64,000 nt of DNA from an uncultured SAR86 cluster bacterium (GTDB lineage Bacteria > Pseudomonadota > Gammaproteobacteria > Magnimaribacterales > TMED112). The translations under genes were made by a program, and so were the position numbers. Every line of letters starts with the position of its first letter. Position 1 is the first letter of the stretch. This document shows positions 18,255-28,292 of the stretch, in pieces. The DNA lies in NCBI GenBank assembly GCA_902610995.1, contig CACLXU010000004.1, forward strand, positions 1-64,000. Reading direction: 5' to 3'. The notes under the pieces were generated by a model. That model was not told the origin of the DNA. It searched no databases and saw only the letters and a program-made list of their open reading frames with translations.

Positions 18255-18965
18255 TTAGATAACGAAAGATCTAAGTTCAAAATGTTCGGGGCTATATTCA
18301 AAAACCCAGCCCTTATCTTCCCAGCTTCCTAAAACAACCTTGATTGAACCGTCTTCAAAAGTTTTAATCTCTGGGCGATGGGTGTGCCCATGGATAAGAA
18401 TGTCGATTTCATTATTTTTGATACAATCTAAAATTGCTTTAGAGTTAGTATCCATGATATTTTCAGGCTTATTGCTGCTAGCAGATTTGCTTCTTGAACG
18501 CATATCATTAGCAATAGAAAGCCTCTCATCTAAAGGTTTCTGTAAAAAAGAATTTATCCAAGAACTATTTCTAGTTTCAAGCTTAAATTTTTGGTAATCA
18601 ACATCGTCAGTGCAAAATGCATCGCCATGTGAAAGCATAATTTTTTTGCCATAGAAGTTAATTACATCCATATCATCAAGAATTTTTATATTTGATTCAG
18701 AAGCGAATTTGTCACCTATGAGGAAATCTCTATTGCCGTGAATAAAAAAGAGACTAACCCCTTTTTGCGAGAGCCTATATAGACTTTGTTTGATCTGGAG
18801 GATAACTGAGCTATCGTCATCGTCGCCAATCCAATATTCAAATAGATCTCCAAGAATATAAAGTGATTCATACTTTTGTGAGACTTCTTCCAAGAAATTA
18901 TAAAAAGCTTGCGTTCTGTCGTTATCAAGTGGCTCAAGATGAAGATCTGAAATAAAACCAAGCAT
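18255..18965 (-). CDS. lpxH: UDP-2,3-diacylglucosamine diphosphatase LpxH
   Basis: Calcineurin-type phosphoesterase of lipid A synthesis that cleaves UDP-2,3-diacylglucosamine to lipid X on the cytoplasmic face of the inner membrane. It has 236 residues. The metal-binding motifs are ISDLHLEP near the start, LGDLFEYWIGDDDD about residue 40, FIHGNRDFLIG about 75, LSHGDAFCTDD about 112 and LIHGHTHRPE about 193. It confirms a Gram-negative envelope. umuDC lies downstream in the same direction but is separated by its own LexA-controlled promoter. Confidence 0.96.
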   Translation of the reverse strand: MLGFISDLHLEPLDNDRTQAFYNFLEEVSQKYESLYILGDLFEYWIGDDDDSSVILQIKQSLYRLSQKGVSLFFIHGNRDFLIGDKFASESNIKILDDMDVINFYGKKIMLSHGDAFCTDDVDYQKFKLETRNSSWINSFLQKPLDERLSIANDMRSRSKSASSNKPENIMDTNSKAILDCIKNNEIDILIHGHTHRPEIKTFEDGSIKVVLGSWEDKGWVFEYSPEHFELRSFVI

Positions 18966-19016
18966 AATAAGTGATAATAACTGTTTTTGCTGGTTATGGA
19001 AGGACCAAAAAAAGAA

Positions 19017-19022
19017 TAAAAT
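19017..19022 (+). promoter_or_regulatory. Predicted -10 of S9 peptidase gene (leaderless)
   Basis: TAAAAT, six bases, then ATG: five of six matches to TATAAT at the exact distance that places transcription start on the A of the start codon. No Shine-Dalgarno precedes the gene. Confidence 0.5.
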
Positions 19023-19028
19023 AATGCT

Positions 19029-21116
19029 ATGAAAAGAAAAAGTTTAATTTTTTTAATTACGTTAGCATTGATTGGCTGTGGAACTAGCAACAACGGAGAG
19101 ATTAAAGTGGAAGATCCTTATTTATGGTTAGAAGAAGTTGAGGGCAAAAAAGCTCTGGAGTGGGTTGAATCTCAAAATAAATTAACTAAAGAAAGATATA
19201 GCAATAATCCAAGATTTAATGAGACATATAGCTATCTTCTAGAAGACTACAATTCTGTAGATAGAATACCCTACCCAAGCATTAGGGGCGAGTATATATA
19301 CAACTTCTGGAGAGATAAAAATAACATCAGAGGCTTGTGGAGGAGAGCAAGTATCGATTCGTATAAGTCTGAGAATCCAAAGTGGGAAACAATCCTAGAC
19401 ATAGACTTATTGGCAGAGGCTGAAAATAAAAACTGGGTATGGAGAGGGTCAGATTGTCTTGCACCTGATTTTACAAAATGTTTAATTAGTCTTTCAAATG
19501 GTGGCAAGGATGCATCAGTAGTCAGAGAATTTGATATCACAACAAAAAGCTTTGTTGAAGGTGGATTCATCTCACCTGAAGCAAAACAAAACTCTTCTTG
19601 GCTTAATGAAAATCAATTGTTGATAGCAACAGACTTTGGGCAAGGCACAATGAACGAATCAGGCTATGCTCGACAGGTAAGGGTGTGGACACGTGGGGAA
19701 GAACTACAAAACGCAAAACTTCTTTTCGAGGGAAATTATGAGGATATATTTAGCTTTCCTTTCTCGGAAATAAGACCAGATGGTAATTACTATGGTGTCT
19801 TGGAGGGCCCCACATTTTTTACCAAAGTTTTACATATTTATCATAATAATGAACTTATTAAGCTAGACCTTCCGTTAAAGATGGATATATACGGAACATA
19901 TAAAGATCTTTTAATTATTTCAATTGCACAAGAGTGGTTGGGGTTTCCAGTAGGATCACTTTTGGCTGTAGAGATCGAAGATGCATTAAAAGGAAATATT
20001 GTTAGTAATTCAATAAAAATGCTTTTTAAGCCATCAGAAACAAGCTTTCTTAGGAACGTTTCAATTGGTTCAGATCAAATTCTAGTCAATGTATTAGATA
20101 ATATTAAGGGCAAAATAATTCACTTTGAGAAAATTGGGAAAACTTGGTTTGAAAGCAATATTAAGGGTTTTGATGAGGATATGCTTTCAGTAGCAGGATC
20201 TGATAATTGGTCAAATAGATCTTTCTTAGAATCTGAAAGCTTTACACAGCCCACAGGCTTATATTTTTCAGAAAATAGCAAAGAATACAAAAAAATTAAA
20301 TCTTTGCCGCAAAAATTTGATCCCACAAAATATGAGGTTGAACAGTTTTTTTCAGAATCTAAAGATGGAACAAAAATTCCGTATTTTCAGATCTCTAGGA
20401 AGGATATGATTGCTAACTCAAAAAATCCCACTCTCTTATATGGTTATGGGGGCTTTGAAATCTCATTAACACCATCTTACTTGAGTGCCTTCACAACAAA
20501 ATGGATTGATGATGGAGGAGTTTATGTAATTGCAAACATCAGGGGCGGTGGAGAGTATGGACCCAAGTGGCACCAATCCGCCCTTAAAGCAAACAGGCAA
20601 AGAGCTTACGATGATTTTATTTCTGTAGCAGAAGAGCTTATCGAAAGGGAGGTAACATCACCTAGAAACCTTGGTATAAGAGGTGGATCGAATGGAGGTC
20701 TTCTTGTTGGAGCGGTATTTACTCAGAGACCTGATTTGTTTAATGCAGTTATTTGTGCTGTTCCTTTGCTAGATATGTACAGATATGACAAGCTTTTAGC
20801 AGGAGCATCATGGGTTGATGAATACGGCGATCCAGACAACGAGGATGAATGGGAATATATCCAGAAATACTCGCCATATCAAAACGTTTTTTCAAATCAG
20901 GACTACCCAGAGGTTTATTTTTACACATCTACAAAAGATGATAGAGTGCATCCTGGACATGCCCGCAAAATGGCAAAAAAAATGCTTGATCAAGGACATG
21001 AAGTAATCTACTACGAAAATGTTGAAGGAGGGCATTCTGCTGCATCAAATTATGAGCAATCTGCCTTTATGTCTTCATTGCAACTCGAGTACTTAATAGA
21101 CAAGTTAAAAAATTAG
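19029..21116 (+). CDS. Prolyl oligopeptidase family (S9A) lipoprotein
   Basis: A 695-residue serine peptidase with a lipoprotein signal (LIFLITLALIGC, lipobox cysteine about residue 17), so it is exported and lipid-anchored. The N-terminal beta-propeller starts at DPYLWLEEVEG, typical of S9A. The C-terminal alpha/beta-hydrolase domain has the nucleophile in GGSNGGLL, the aspartate in STKDDRVHPGH and the histidine in EGGHSAASN. The oxyanion-side RGGGEYGPKWHQSA is also present. It probably degrades proline-containing peptides at the cell surface or in the periplasm. The ATP-grasp gene follows after two bases. Confidence 0.95.
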   Translation: MKRKSLIFLITLALIGCGTSNNGEIKVEDPYLWLEEVEGKKALEWVESQNKLTKERYSNNPRFNETYSYLLEDYNSVDRIPYPSIRGEYIYNFWRDKNNIRGLWRRASIDSYKSENPKWETILDIDLLAEAENKNWVWRGSDCLAPDFTKCLISLSNGGKDASVVREFDITTKSFVEGGFISPEAKQNSSWLNENQLLIATDFGQGTMNESGYARQVRVWTRGEELQNAKLLFEGNYEDIFSFPFSEIRPDGNYYGVLEGPTFFTKVLHIYHNNELIKLDLPLKMDIYGTYKDLLIISIAQEWLGFPVGSLLAVEIEDALKGNIVSNSIKMLFKPSETSFLRNVSIGSDQILVNVLDNIKGKIIHFEKIGKTWFESNIKGFDEDMLSVAGSDNWSNRSFLESESFTQPTGLYFSENSKEYKKIKSLPQKFDPTKYEVEQFFSESKDGTKIPYFQISRKDMIANSKNPTLLYGYGGFEISLTPSYLSAFTTKWIDDGGVYVIANIRGGGEYGPKWHQSALKANRQRAYDDFISVAEELIEREVTSPRNLGIRGGSNGGLLVGAVFTQRPDLFNAVICAVPLLDMYRYDKLLAGASWVDEYGDPDNEDEWEYIQKYSPYQNVFSNQDYPEVYFYTSTKDDRVHPGHARKMAKKMLDQGHEVIYYENVEGGHSAASNYEQSAFMSSLQLEYLIDKLKN

Positions 21117-21118
21117 TT

Positions 21119-22009
21119 TTGCACGATATCACTCTGGTAACTTGTAAAAAGTACTTTCAGCCAAGGAGAGTAAATGATTACATACTCAACATTCAAAAAG
21201 AAGAAAATTTAATAAGAGATGCTCTACAAAATAATGGCCTTAGAGTAGATGTTGCTTATTGGGATGATGTGAATTATGACTGGTCAAAAACAAAAATTGC
21301 ACTGATTAGAACAACTTGGGATTACTACCAGCATATCTCAAAATTTATTAGTTGGATTGATAAGGCATCAGAACAAACAACACTGGTGAATTCAAAAAAG
21401 CTCTTGAAATGGAATTTAGACAAAAGTTATTTATTCGATTTAGAAAAAAGTGGGGTTCGGATTATACCTACGGTAATTGTCAAAAAAAATAATTTTAAAA
21501 CTCTAATAGAAATTACCAATGAAAAACAGTGGGATGAAATAATAATCAAACCAGCAATATCTGCAGCTGCTTATCATACATATAGATTGAAAAAAGAAGA
21601 ATTTAAAAACTTTGAGAACAAATTCTCTGACCTGGTAAAAAATCATGACATGCTTATTCAGCCATTTTTCGCCTCAATACTAAATCAAGGGGAAGCATCT
21701 TTAATGTTAGTGAATGGACATTTTACTCACTCTATCTTAAAAAAGGCTAAGGCCGGAGATTTTAGAGTACAAGACGATTTTGGTGGCATGGTCTATGAGT
21801 ATGAAGCATCCAAAAATGAAATAAATCTTGCTGAAAAGGTTTTTTCTAGTTGTGATGAGATACCACTTTATGGGCGAGTAGATATTATGTGGGATGATGT
21901 AGGCTTACCAACCGTTTCCGAGCTAGAGATCATAGAGCCAGAAATATGGATGAGAAATTATCCAAAATATGCGGAATATTTAGCAGATGCTATAAATAAA
22001 ACTTTATAA
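21119..22009 (+). CDS. ATP-grasp protein of the DcsG-like (cyclo-ligase) type
   Basis: 296 residues, read from TTG two bases after the peptidase. The pattern fits the ATP-grasp family that includes O-ureido-D-serine cyclo-ligase DcsG: an N-terminal RTTWDYYQHISKFISWID about residue 62, a lysine in NLDKSYLFDLEKSGV, a central IIIKPAISAAAYHT, FRVQDDFGG about 218, and a metal-binding ELEIIEPEIWM near the end. Such enzymes join a carboxylate to an amine or similar group using ATP. No cycloserine pathway genes are nearby, so the substrate is unknown. Co-transcription with the S9 peptidase suggests a peptide-related product, which is speculative. Confidence 0.75.
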   Translation: MHDITLVTCKKYFQPRRVNDYILNIQKEENLIRDALQNNGLRVDVAYWDDVNYDWSKTKIALIRTTWDYYQHISKFISWIDKASEQTTLVNSKKLLKWNLDKSYLFDLEKSGVRIIPTVIVKKNNFKTLIEITNEKQWDEIIIKPAISAAAYHTYRLKKEEFKNFENKFSDLVKNHDMLIQPFFASILNQGEASLMLVNGHFTHSILKKAKAGDFRVQDDFGGMVYEYEASKNEINLAEKVFSSCDEIPLYGRVDIMWDDVGLPTVSELEIIEPEIWMRNYPKYAEYLADAINKTL

Positions 22010-22026
22010 TCTTAAAAGGAGATCTT

Positions 22027-22371
22027 ATGAGTTTAGAAAAAATACAAAGCGTAGTTGAGGTTTATATCGATTCAATGAAAGAAGCGAGCGCAGAAAAAGT
22101 AAAAGAAGCTTTTCACCCGAACGGTTCAGTTGTTGGTCATTTGCATGGAGATTTTTTAGAAATGAGTACGGATGATTTTGCTGGTTTTGTTTCATCACAA
22201 GAGCCGTCTGATGTTGAATTTGAAATTTTATCAACTGAAATTCACGGAACAACAGCTTCTGTGAAAGTAAGAGATAAATATTTAGGTATAACATTCCTTG
22301 ATACTTTATCTCTTATAGAAATTGACAATGAATGGAGTATATATAGCAAACTCTTCCATGTTGAAGAATAG
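22027..22371 (+). CDS. NTF2-like (lumazine-binding-2/SnoaL type) small protein
   Basis: A 114-residue cystatin-like-fold protein: an N-terminal helix (VVEVYIDSMKEA), a HPNGSVVG segment, and three C-terminal strands ending in WSIYSKLFHVEE. This is the outline of NTF2-like/putative lumazine-binding proteins, which include enzymes and ligand binders of many kinds. It has a clear Shine-Dalgarno (AAAAGGAG, about 7 bases before ATG), unlike many neighbours. There is no signal peptide. Specific function unknown. Confidence 0.7.
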   Translation: MSLEKIQSVVEVYIDSMKEASAEKVKEAFHPNGSVVGHLHGDFLEMSTDDFAGFVSSQEPSDVEFEILSTEIHGTTASVKVRDKYLGITFLDTLSLIEIDNEWSIYSKLFHVEE

Positions 22372-22401
22372 CTTTCTCTTAATAGATACATAACTATAAA
22401 G

Positions 22402-22477
22402 TGGCTCCCCGAACTGGGCTCGAACCAGTGACCCACTGATTAACAGTCAGTTGCTCTACCAACTGAGCTATCGGGGA
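22402..22477 (-). tRNA. tRNA-Asn (GTT)
   Basis: A 76-nt cloverleaf on the minus strand. The acceptor TCCCCGA pairs with TCGGGGA, the anticodon loop is CTGTTAA with anticodon GTT, and the T-loop is GTTCGAGC. The discriminator is G, and the 3' CCA is encoded. It occupies most of the gap between the NTF2-like gene and uvrB. Confidence 0.97.
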
Positions 22478-22518
22478 ACGAATAGGAATTATAAACAACT
22501 ATTACTAAATAAAAAACA

Positions 22519-24522
22519 ATGTCAGGTTTTAAAGTTATAGCAGATTTTAGTCCAACCGGCGATCAGCCGAATGCGATCAAAAAAATTACCGAAAATTTAA
22601 ATGATGGTTTATTAAACCAAACACTGCTTGGAGTAACAGGTTCTGGTAAAACATACACCATTGCAAAAGTTATCGAAAAAACCCAGCGCCCAGCAATTAT
22701 CATGGCCCCAAATAAAACATTAGCAGCACAGCTATATGGAGAGTTTAAAGACTTTTTCCCTGATAACAGGGTTGAGTATTTTATTTCATATTATGATTAT
22801 TATCAGCCTGAGGCCTACGTGCCATCTTCAGATACATACATAGCTAAAGATGCGAATATTAATGAACACATTGAACAAATGCGTTTATCTGCAACAAAAG
22901 CTTTGATTGAGTCTTCAGATACAATTGTAGTGGCGTCTGTATCTTCGATCTATGGACTTGGTGATCCAAGATCGTATCTAAAGATGATTTTAAACCTTAG
23001 TCGAGGAGAAATTGTAAATCAGAGAGAAATATTAAGACAGCTATCAACAATGCAGTACACAAGAAATGACCTTGATTTTCAAAGATCGAACTTTCGTGTT
23101 AGAGGTAACGTAATTGATATCTTTCCAGCTGAAGCTGAAAAGGAAGCTGTAAGAATTGAATTGGAAATCGACAAAGTTCAGACAATCTCTTTCTTTGACC
23201 CATTAACTGGTGCAATCATCAATGAAGTTCCAAGAGTTACTATATATCCTAAAACTCACTATGTAACTCCAAAAGAAACTATCCAAAATGCAATTGGTGA
23301 CATTAAAGAGGAGCTTAAGATTAGGTTAGCTGAACTAAAGGAAAACAATAAGCTTCTGGAGGCACAAAGACTTGAGGAACGAACGAACTATGATCTTGAG
23401 ATGTTGGGTGAATTAGGATTTTGTAACGGAGTTGAAAATTATTCAAGATACCTTTCGGGCAGAAAGCCGGGAGAGGCTCCACCCTGTTTATTTGATTACA
23501 TTCCAAAAAATGCCATCGTTTTTGTTGATGAGTCACATGTTTCGGTTCCACAGATTGGAGGAATGTTCAAAGGTGACCGCTCTAGAAAAGAAACTCTTGT
23601 TGAATATGGTTTTCGTTTACCTAGTGCATTAGATAATAGGCCTCTAAGGTTTGAAGAATGGGATAGCATTGCACCACAGAGAGTTTATGTTTCTGCAACT
23701 CCTGGCAAATGGGAAAACGAAAACTCGGATGCAAAAGTAGAATTACTTGTGAGGCCTACAGGTTTGGTAGATCCATTTGTAGATGTGAGGCCAGCAAAGT
23801 TTCAAGTTGAGGATGTTTTAGAGGAAGTATTTAAAACAACAGATAAGGGATTTAGAACATTAATTACTACTCTGACTAAGAAAATGTCAGAGGATCTAAC
23901 TGATTTTATGCACGAAAAAGGCATAAGAGTTAGGTATATGCACTCTGATATTGATTCTGTTGAAAGGGTAGAAATTCTTCGAGATCTTAGACTTGGTGCA
24001 TTTGATGTTCTTATTGGCATAAACCTTCTCAGAGAGGGTCTTGATCTTCCTGAAGTTGGCTTAGTTGCAATATTAGACGCGGATAAAGAGGGTTTTTTAA
24101 GATCCGAGGGTTCATTAATCCAAACAATTGGAAGAGCTGCAAGAAATATTCAAGGAAAAGCAATTCTCTATGCAGATAAAGTTACAGGTTCGATAGAAAG
24201 AGCAATTAAAGAAACAGACAGAAGAAGAAAAATACAAGAAAAATACAATCAAAAAAATAATATTTCTCCAAAAACAGTTACATCCCGTATCAAGGATGTT
24301 ATGGAGGGAGCAAGATCAGTTAAAAAAGAGAAGAAAAGTTCAAAAACAATAAGTGATGAGTATGATATCTCGGAGGTGAATTACCATAATATAGGAAATG
24401 AAATTAAAAAAATTGATAAACTCATGAGACAATCTGCAAAAGAATTAGATTTTGAAAAGGCTGCTTACTACAGGGATTTAATTAAGGAGCTGAAAGAGAG
24501 GATTTTAATTAAAAAAGCATAA
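22519..24522 (+). CDS. uvrB: UvrABC excinuclease subunit B
   Basis: Damage-verification helicase of nucleotide excision repair, 667 residues. Walker A is [10 protein letters not shown] about residue 39, the damage-probing beta-hairpin region is [12 protein letters not shown] about 93, DESH is the Walker B box, and YVSATPG and IGRAARN are helicase motifs. The C-terminal UVR domain ([18 protein letters not shown]) contacts UvrC. I find no LexA operator in the 41 bp between tRNA-Asn and the start, although uvrB is SOS-controlled in E. coli. Its stop shares one base with the purL start. Confidence 0.97.
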   Translation: MSGFKVIADFSPTGDQPNAIKKITENLNDGLLNQTLLGVTGSGKTYTIAKVIEKTQRPAIIMAPNKTLAAQLYGEFKDFFPDNRVEYFISYYDYYQPEAYVPSSDTYIAKDANINEHIEQMRLSATKALIESSDTIVVASVSSIYGLGDPRSYLKMILNLSRGEIVNQREILRQLSTMQYTRNDLDFQRSNFRVRGNVIDIFPAEAEKEAVRIELEIDKVQTISFFDPLTGAIINEVPRVTIYPKTHYVTPKETIQNAIGDIKEELKIRLAELKENNKLLEAQRLEERTNYDLEMLGELGFCNGVENYSRYLSGRKPGEAPPCLFDYIPKNAIVFVDESHVSVPQIGGMFKGDRSRKETLVEYGFRLPSALDNRPLRFEEWDSIAPQRVYVSATPGKWENENSDAKVELLVRPTGLVDPFVDVRPAKFQVEDVLEEVFKTTDKGFRTLITTLTKKMSEDLTDFMHEKGIRVRYMHSDIDSVERVEILRDLRLGAFDVLIGINLLREGLDLPEVGLVAILDADKEGFLRSEGSLIQTIGRAARNIQGKAILYADKVTGSIERAIKETDRRRKIQEKYNQKNNISPKTVTSRIKDVMEGARSVKKEKKSSKTISDEYDISEVNYHNIGNEIKKIDKLMRQSAKELDFEKAAYYRDLIKELKERILIKKA

Positions 24523-27500
24523 TGCCAAAAAAAATTATTTTCCTGGAAGGGATTAAAGAATTAAACCAAAGAGATCTAAGAAAAGCCTTTAGCGCAAAAA
24601 ATAATTTTTCATCTAAATACATTTTCTGTTTAGAGTTCGATAAATCGCCAAAAGATGATGAAATTAAAAAAATATGTCAGGCACTATCAGGCAAACAAAA
24701 TACATTTAAACCAAATCTGGTAATTACTCCAAGGTGGGGAACGCAAAGCGCCTGGTCCTCGAAAGCGCATGATATCTTTAGAAATATAGGAATTAATTCT
24801 GTAGTTGGAGTTGAAAGATTTAAAGCTTTCACAGTTCAAAGCGCTAATAATACAAGTTTGATTGAAAAATTATTAGATAGAATGACAGAATCTCATTTCC
24901 AGAGTCTTGAGGCGGCAAAGGAAATTTTTTCCCCAAAGAAGAGAAAACAATCAAATAATTTTCCTATTCATAAGAATAATAAATTGCTTTCAGATTTAAA
25001 TGAATCTTTAGGTTTAGCACTGAATGATTCTGAAATGAAGTACCTAAATTCTGTTTATCAAAAACTTGATAGAGCAATCACAGATGCAGAGTTGATGATG
25101 TTCTCACAAATAAATTCTGAACACTGTAGACACAAAATTTTTAGATCTAGGTGGAAGACCGATATTCCCTTTTCACACGACACTTTATTTGATGCAATTA
25201 AATCAACCACTAAAGAAACCTCCACCCATGTTCTCTCAGCATATAAAGATAATTCTGCAGTAATTAAATCACATGGTTCAAGGCAATTAGAGCCTTCAGG
25301 AGAAAATATTTATAAAAATTTTGAGGACAAGGTGCACACCACTATAAAAGTTGAAACACATAACCATCCAACAGGCATTTCTCCATTTGAGGGTGCTGCA
25401 ACAGGAAGCGGAGGTGAAATTCGGGATTGCTCTGCTACGGGTAGAGGCGCTAGACCAAAAGCTGGCTTTGTTGGGCTTAGCCTCTCCCATCTAAGATTAT
25501 CTGATAATTTAGAATCTTGGGAAACTCCTCTGAATAAACCAAAACATATGGCCTCACCTAAAGACATTATTTTCGAGGCACCCATCGGTTCTGCAACATA
25601 CAATAATGAGTTTGGAAGACCTTCAATATTTGGCTACTTCAGAACACTGGAGTATAAAGATTATGGTTTTCATAAACCAATTATGCTTGCAGGGGGAATT
25701 GGGTCTATAAAAGAGAGCCTTATTAAAAAATCAAACCCGAAACCTGGAGATTTAGTGATTGTTTTAGGTGGCCCCTCTATGTTAATTGGATTGGGTGGTG
25801 GGACTGCTAGCTCTATAAAGGGACAATCAAATTCGGACTTGGACTTTAGTTCAGTTCAAAGATCAAATCCAGAAATGCAAAGAAGGGCACAACAAGTTTT
25901 AGATAAATTTAATTCAAGAAATACAAAAACTCCAATTTCCTTTATTCATGACGTTGGAGCGGGAGGCATCTGCAATGCAATCCCAGAACTTGCAAAAGAT
26001 TGCAATCTCGGAGTAAAGATTAATTTAGCTAATATTGATTGCCATGACGCAACAATGTCGCCAATGGAGATGTGGTGCAATGAATCACAAGAGCGTTATG
26101 TTTTTACAATTTCAAAGAAAAAACTACCAGCATTGAAACATATTAGTGATTTGGAAAGATGTCCATTTTCTGTTGCTGGACACTTGACTGAAGAAAAAAT
26201 AATTCATGTTGATTTTGAGGGAGAAGAAATAGTAAATCTTGCTTTAGATGATTTATTTGGAGATATTCCACTTCCTGAACTGATAGCAAGCAACTCTGAC
26301 AGAACTTTACCTATGGAAGAGCTTCCTCACGATAATGTTTTAAAGCATCTACATAATGTGCTTCTATTTCCAGCAGTCGCATCCAAAAAATTTCTTATTA
26401 CCATTGGAGACAGAACGGTGAATGGGCTTGTGTATCGTGATCAATTAATAGGCAACAAGCAGGTTCCTGTTAGTGACTATGCGGCTACTCTTGATCAGCT
26501 AAATGCATACAGTGGTCAAGTATTTTCAATTGGTGAAAAGCCGAGTATTGCAATTTCAAATCCAGAAGCATCAACCAGGATGGCAATGGCAGAGGCAATT
26601 ACCAATGTATGTGGAGTAGTTCATGATTCCATTGACCACTTGACTTTTTCAGCAAACTGGATGAGTTCAACAAAATTGCCTGATGAAAGAGGAGATTTAA
26701 TGAGAGGTGTTGAATCAGTTGTAAATCTTGCTGATGAGTTGGGAATATCTATACCAGTAGGAAAAGATTCTTTATCAATGAAAGTTAGCTGGAAAGACAA
26801 TTCTGATAAAGAGATAACCTCACCAATGACACTAAATATGTCAGTTTTCTCAAATGTAAAAGATTTGCGCCAGAGTGTAACTCCAGAGCTTTCAAATAAA
26901 GATTCGACTCTTCTGCACATTTGGATGAATGATAGTGATTTTAGAATGGGGGGGAGTTGCTTATACCAGACTTATGGTCTTTATGGAGGTGAATCGCCAG
27001 ATATTGAGAAACCTGGACAACTCAAAAGATTATTTAATTCCACACAAAAGCTGCTAAGAAATAATAAAATTCTTGCCTTACATGACATTTCAGATGGAGG
27101 ACTCATTACAACACTGTTAGAAATGGCTTTTTGTAGTAATTGTGGCCTGGATATAAACTTGAATTTATCTGACAAAAGCAAAATCATTCCAAAGTTATTT
27201 TCCGAGGAAATAGGCTTGGTTGTTGAGGTGTCTAATGATTCATTAAAAGAAGTTAAAGATTATTACAAAGAAAAAGAACTTTTCTGCGAGGAGGTTGCCA
27301 AAAAAAATAGTGGTTCAAAGATAAAATTAACCAACTTTAGTGAAGATCTATTTGAAATTGAAGTAAATCGATTATTTAAATCCTGGGATAGTGTGTCTCA
27401 TAAGATTCAATGTGAAAGGGACAATAAATCCTGTGCTGATGAGGAGCAAAGCAACTTCATGAAGTTTGCAAAATACATCACACCCAAATTTGAATTTGAA

Positions 27501-28292
27501 ACTCCAAAAATTTCCAATTCATTTTTTGGAAAGAAACCAAAAGTAGCTTTGTTGCGAGAGCAAGGAATTAATGGCCATTACGACATGGCTGAGGCCTTGA
27601 TGTTTACAGGCTTTGAGGTAGAGGATTTACATATGAGTGAGCTTGGAGGGAGAGTAAAAGATCTTGACAGCTATAGTGGCTTAATTATACCTGGAGGCTT
27701 TTCTTATGGAGATGTAATGGGAGCAGGACATGGAATGGCAAATTCAATTTTATTTCGCCCAAAAATTAGAAAAATATTTAAAAAATTTTTTGAAGACGAA
27801 AAAAAGTTTGCTTTTGGTGTTTGCAATGGATGCCAATTCTTATCGAACTTAGTTGAAATAATTCCTGGAGCAGAAAATTGGCCAAGTTTTGAAAAGAATC
27901 TTTCAAACCAGTATGAATGTCGTCTTGTTCAGCTAAAAATTGAAGAATCCAAATCAATTCTTTTTCAAGGAATGGAAAATAGTGTTCTACCAGTAATGGT
28001 TTCACATGGAGAAGGAAGAGCAGCCTTTATTGATGAAATTGCAAGCTCTGTGATAGCAAAATATGTTGACCCAAAACATCAAACAGCAAAAAGTTATCCA
28101 TTCAATCCAAATGGCTCAAAAGATGGAATAGCAGGAGTCTGTAATAGCGATGGGCGCATTTCGGTGATGATGCCTCATCCAGAGAGGACATTTTTAACCA
28201 AACAATATTCCTGGGCACCAAAGGAATGGGGGGAAGAGTCACCTTGGTTTAAAATGTTTGATAATGCTTATCAATTTGCAAAAAAAAGCTAG
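24522..28292 (+). CDS. purL: Phosphoribosylformylglycinamidine synthase, large single-chain type
   Basis: Purine pathway enzyme that converts FGAR and glutamine to FGAM. At 1256 residues it is the fused proteobacterial form. An N-terminal PurS-like part comes first, then two AIR-synthase-like halves (NSEHCRHKIFRS, VETHNHPTGISPFEGAATGSGG in part) and a C-terminal glutaminase with the nucleophile in FGVCNGCQFLSNL and the catalytic pair in MMPHPERTF. It overlaps uvrB by one base. Its stop is interlocked with that of the convergent Nudix gene through the palindrome CTAG. Confidence 0.97.
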   Translation: MPKKIIFLEGIKELNQRDLRKAFSAKNNFSSKYIFCLEFDKSPKDDEIKKICQALSGKQNTFKPNLVITPRWGTQSAWSSKAHDIFRNIGINSVVGVERFKAFTVQSANNTSLIEKLLDRMTESHFQSLEAAKEIFSPKKRKQSNNFPIHKNNKLLSDLNESLGLALNDSEMKYLNSVYQKLDRAITDAELMMFSQINSEHCRHKIFRSRWKTDIPFSHDTLFDAIKSTTKETSTHVLSAYKDNSAVIKSHGSRQLEPSGENIYKNFEDKVHTTIKVETHNHPTGISPFEGAATGSGGEIRDCSATGRGARPKAGFVGLSLSHLRLSDNLESWETPLNKPKHMASPKDIIFEAPIGSATYNNEFGRPSIFGYFRTLEYKDYGFHKPIMLAGGIGSIKESLIKKSNPKPGDLVIVLGGPSMLIGLGGGTASSIKGQSNSDLDFSSVQRSNPEMQRRAQQVLDKFNSRNTKTPISFIHDVGAGGICNAIPELAKDCNLGVKINLANIDCHDATMSPMEMWCNESQERYVFTISKKKLPALKHISDLERCPFSVAGHLTEEKIIHVDFEGEEIVNLALDDLFGDIPLPELIASNSDRTLPMEELPHDNVLKHLHNVLLFPAVASKKFLITIGDRTVNGLVYRDQLIGNKQVPVSDYAATLDQLNAYSGQVFSIGEKPSIAISNPEASTRMAMAEAITNVCGVVHDSIDHLTFSANWMSSTKLPDERGDLMRGVESVVNLADELGISIPVGKDSLSMKVSWKDNSDKEITSPMTLNMSVFSNVKDLRQSVTPELSNKDSTLLHIWMNDSDFRMGGSCLYQTYGLYGGESPDIEKPGQLKRLFNSTQKLLRNNKILALHDISDGGLITTLLEMAFCSNCGLDINLNLSDKSKIIPKLFSEEIGLVVEVSNDSLKEVKDYYKEKELFCEEVAKKNSGSKIKLTNFSEDLFEIEVNRLFKSWDSVSHKIQCERDNKSCADEEQSNFMKFAKYITPKFEFETPKISNSFFGKKPKVALLREQGINGHYDMAEALMFTGFEVEDLHMSELGGRVKDLDSYSGLIIPGGFSYGDVMGAGHGMANSILFRPKIRKIFKKFFEDEKKFAFGVCNGCQFLSNLVEIIPGAENWPSFEKNLSNQYECRLVQLKIEESKSILFQGMENSVLPVMVSHGEGRAAFIDEIASSVIAKYVDPKHQTAKSYPFNPNGSKDGIAGVCNSDGRISVMMPHPERTFLTKQYSWAPKEWGEESPWFKMFDNAYQFAKKS

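Noticed and set aside
22402-22477. Possible integration (attachment) site at tRNA-Asn
   Set aside because: No integrase, no partial tRNA repeat and only housekeeping genes on either side.
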